Shown here: positions 62,142-64,000 of the stretch, piece after piece
Layout of the letters: the number at the start of each line of letters is the position of its first letter
Numbering within the stretch: position 1 is the stretch's first letter
Assembly (NCBI GenBank): GCA_963728895.1
Contig: CAVSLM010000006.1
Location: forward strand, 1-64,000
From: CAVSLM01 sp963728895
Lineage (GTDB): Bacteria; Pseudomonadota; Gammaproteobacteria; JBBQDK01
Direction: 5' to 3'
DNA: 64,000 nucleotides
The notes under the pieces: generated by a model
Seen by the model: the letters and a program-made list of their open reading frames with translations, nothing else
The model's database searches: none
What the model was told of the DNA's origin: nothing
Translations under genes and position numbers: made by a program

Positions 62142-62509
62142 GCGGACAGATCACCGCCATTCATCACGTCAGCGTACTGGTGGGCGATACGCAGCGCGCG
62201 CTGGATTTCTACTGCGGCCTGCTGGGGCTCGGCGTCGATCCGCAGCGCCCGGATCTCGGCTACCCGGGCGCGTGGCTCACCGTCGACACCCAGCAGATCC
62301 ATCTGCTGGAGCTGCCCAACCCCGACCCGGTGACCGGCCGCCCGCCCCACGCCGGTCGCGACCGGCACCTGGCCCTGCGCGTGAGCGACCTGCGCGCGCT
62401 GCGCGCGCGGCTGCAGCAGGCCGGCGTCCCCGTCACCGTGAGCCGCTCGGGCCGCGCGGCGCTGTTCTGCCGTGACCCGGATGGCAATGGCGTGGAACTC
62501 ATGGAATAG
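62138..62509 (+). CDS. VOC superfamily (glyoxalase-like) protein
   Basis: 123 residues. AIHHVSVLVGDTQRALDFYCGLLGLGVD is the first beta-alpha-beta unit with metal His, IHLLELPNPDPV gives a Glu, RHLALRVSDLRALRARLQQAGV the second His and FCRDPDGNGVELME the final Glu. A metal-dependent lyase, dioxygenase or resistance-type fold; substrate undetermined. Translationally coupled to the transporter. Convergent with glnD, 3 bp apart. Confidence 0.9.
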   Translation: MSGQITAIHHVSVLVGDTQRALDFYCGLLGLGVDPQRPDLGYPGAWLTVDTQQIHLLELPNPDPVTGRPPHAGRDRHLALRVSDLRALRARLQQAGVPVTVSRSGRAALFCRDPDGNGVELME

Positions 62510-62512
62510 CAG

Positions 62513-64000
62513 TCAGGCTTTGGAGGTGGCCGGGTGCGGCTCGTCCAGATAGCGGATCAGCATGTTGCGCAGGCGTGTGCATTGCGCCTCGTCGTGCAGC
62601 GGCTGGTTGTCGCGGTCAGTGATGAAGAACACGTCCTCGGCGCGCGCGCCGATGGTGGCGATCTTGGCATTCTGCACTCGCACGTCGGCATCGAGGAAGG
62701 CTTGCGCCACGCGTGACAACAGGCCGGGACGGTCGGCGGTGATCAGCTCCACCACCGTGCGATTGTTGCGCGTATCGTCGCTGAACGAGACTTCCGTGGT
62801 GGTGTGGAAATGGCGCAGCTGCCGTGGGATGCGCCGGCTCACCGGGGGCGGGCGCTGCTCGGTGCGCGCGAGCTCCTGTTTGAGCGTGGCGAGGATCTCC
62901 TGCACGCGATAGGGGTTGCTGATGGGCTCGCCGGTGTCCTCGAGCACCAGATAAGTGTCGAGCGTGAGTCCGCTGTTCGAGGTGGTGAGCCGGGCATCGA
63001 CGATGGTGAGCCCGAGCTGGTTCAGCGCCGAGGCGGTCAGGGCGAACAGGTGGTGGTGGTCGCGGGTGTGGATGAACACCTCGGTGCTGCCGCGCCGCGT
63101 CTCCTGGCGCACCAGCACCAGCGGCAGATCCGCCGGCGTCGAGCCGGCGATGGAATGCGTATGCCAGGCGATCTCATCGCCGGAGTAGCGCAGGAAATAG
63201 TCCTCGCTGAAATCGCTCCATACGGTCTGGATGCGCGCCTCGTCGAGTCCCATCTGCAGCAGCAGGGCGCGCGCCTGGGACTGGATCTGCTGGATGTGCT
63301 CCTCGACGTCCACTCCCTTCTCCAGGCCGCGGCGCAGCGCGCGCTTGGTCATGGTGTAGAGCTCGAGCAGCAGCGCGTCCTTCCAGGAGTTCCACAGGTT
63401 GGGATTGGTGGCGCGGATGTCGGCGACGGTAAGCAGGTACAGATAGTTGAGATGGCTCTGGTCGCCCACTCGATGCGCAAACTCCTTGATGACTTCGGGA
63501 TCGCTGATGTCGCGGCGCTGCGCAGTCATGGACATGATCAGATGGTTGCGCACCAGCCACGTGACCAGGCGCGCGTCGTAGCGGCTGAGGCCGTGATGCA
63601 GGCAGAAGTGCTCCGCATCCTGCGCCCCCAGCTCGGAATGATCGCCGCCGCGCCCCTTGGCGATGTCGTGGAAGAGCCCTGCCAGGTAGAGCAGCTCCGG
63701 TTTGGGCAGGCGCTGCATGATGTCGCTGCACAATGGAAACTCGTGGGCACACTCGGGGACCGTGAAGCGGCGCAGGTTGCGCACCAGGAACAGCGTGTGC
63801 TCGTCCACGGTGTAGACATGGAACAGATCGTACTGCATGCGGCCCACCACGTGGCCGAAGGTTGGCACGTAGGCGGCCAGCACGCCGTAACGGTGCATGC
63901 GCCACAGCTCGTGGCTGAGCCCCTGGGGCTGGCGCAGGATCTCCATGAACAGCGCGCGGGCGCGCAGGTCGTCACGGAATTTGTCGTCGATGAGATGGCG
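62513..64000 (-). CDS. glnD: Bifunctional uridylyltransferase/uridylyl-removing enzyme, C-terminal part
   Basis: The frame is open to the right edge, so only the C-terminal 495 or so residues are present. HD domain (LAGLFHDIAKGRGGDHSELGAQDAEHFC) that removes UMP from PII, then two ACT domains (FALTASALNQLGLTIVDARLTTSNSG; ELITADRPGLLSRVAQAFLDADVRVQNAKIATIGARAEDVFFI) that sense glutamine. The nucleotidyltransferase domain lies beyond the window. Central to nitrogen control. Confidence 0.96.
   Translation of the reverse strand, partial: RHLIDDKFRDDLRARALFMEILRQPQGLSHELWRMHRYGVLAAYVPTFGHVVGRMQYDLFHVYTVDEHTLFLVRNLRRFTVPECAHEFPLCSDIMQRLPKPELLYLAGLFHDIAKGRGGDHSELGAQDAEHFCLHHGLSRYDARLVTWLVRNHLIMSMTAQRRDISDPEVIKEFAHRVGDQSHLNYLYLLTVADIRATNPNLWNSWKDALLLELYTMTKRALRRGLEKGVDVEEHIQQIQSQARALLLQMGLDEARIQTVWSDFSEDYFLRYSGDEIAWHTHSIAGSTPADLPLVLVRQETRRGSTEVFIHTRDHHHLFALTASALNQLGLTIVDARLTTSNSGLTLDTYLVLEDTGEPISNPYRVQEILATLKQELARTEQRPPPVSRRIPRQLRHFHTTTEVSFSDDTRNNRTVVELITADRPGLLSRVAQAFLDADVRVQNAKIATIGARAEDVFFITDRDNQPLHDEAQCTRLRNMLIRYLDEPHPATSKA

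Overview
The window is a chromosomal stretch of a GC-rich gammaproteobacterium. Gene order such as pepA-holC-valS divergent from lptFG, and glnD next to dapC/dapD/dapE, is typical of that class. A DsrC-like sulfur-relay paralogue, c-type cytochromes and an NAD(P)-linked [NiFe] hydrogenase operon fit a sulfur- or hydrogen-metabolising lineage such as the Chromatiales, but the genus cannot be fixed from this sequence alone.

Positions 1-15.4 kb are accessory. They hold a fragment of an unrecognised gene at the left edge, two cyclic-oligoadenylate-type effectors (a CARF-HEPN protein and a Card1/Can2-like CARF-nuclease), a DUF433/DUF5615 toxin-antitoxin pair with a frameshifted toxin, and a Uma2-type nuclease gene whose 3' end is tandemly amplified. 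A cas2-cas1-cas1'-cas2' adaptation cluster follows, in which the second Cas1 lacks the catalytic residues. Next comes a very long CRISPR array of 57 apparently identical 37-bp repeats. The array is split inside one spacer by a 2.79-kb transposable element with about 20-bp imperfect terminal inverted repeats and a 9-bp target duplication. The element carries a transposase, an adenine methyltransferase and an unknown gene. Removing it and one target copy restores an ordinary 32-nt spacer. The array ends in a truncated repeat fused to a 228-bp GC-rich tandem repeat. No Cas10 or RAMP effector genes are inside the window; they may lie upstream of position 1.

Positions 15.4-49 kb are mostly housekeeping. 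They include an orphan Phd/YefM antitoxin, a GH17 glucanase-like protein, Nudix, DUF523/DUF1722, ferrochelatase, a D-2-hydroxyacid dehydrogenase, a cysteine-free DsrC homologue, a MarR regulator, and a fused LplT-PlsC-acyl-ACP synthetase broken by clustered indels. These are followed by a DUF2339 membrane protein, two class I cytochromes c, a diguanylate cyclase, an EF-hand protein, valS (one frameshift), holC, pepA, lptF, lptG, typA, a PA0069-type radical SAM protein and a DUF2723 glycosyltransferase-like membrane protein.

Positions 49-57 kb hold a minus-strand operon running hypF, hypE, then the four subunits of a group 3b (sulfhydrogenase-type) [NiFe] hydrogenase and its maturation protease. 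Positions 57.3-64 kb hold a GDSL esterase, the succinylase-branch lysine/DAP genes dapE, dapD and dapC, an EamA transporter with a VOC protein, and the C-terminal part of glnD, cut by the right edge.

Dispersed GC-rich repeats recur between genes: 29-bp REP-like inverted pairs and a roughly 230-bp family. Two genes (valS, aas-like) carry frameshifting indels that may be sequence errors.
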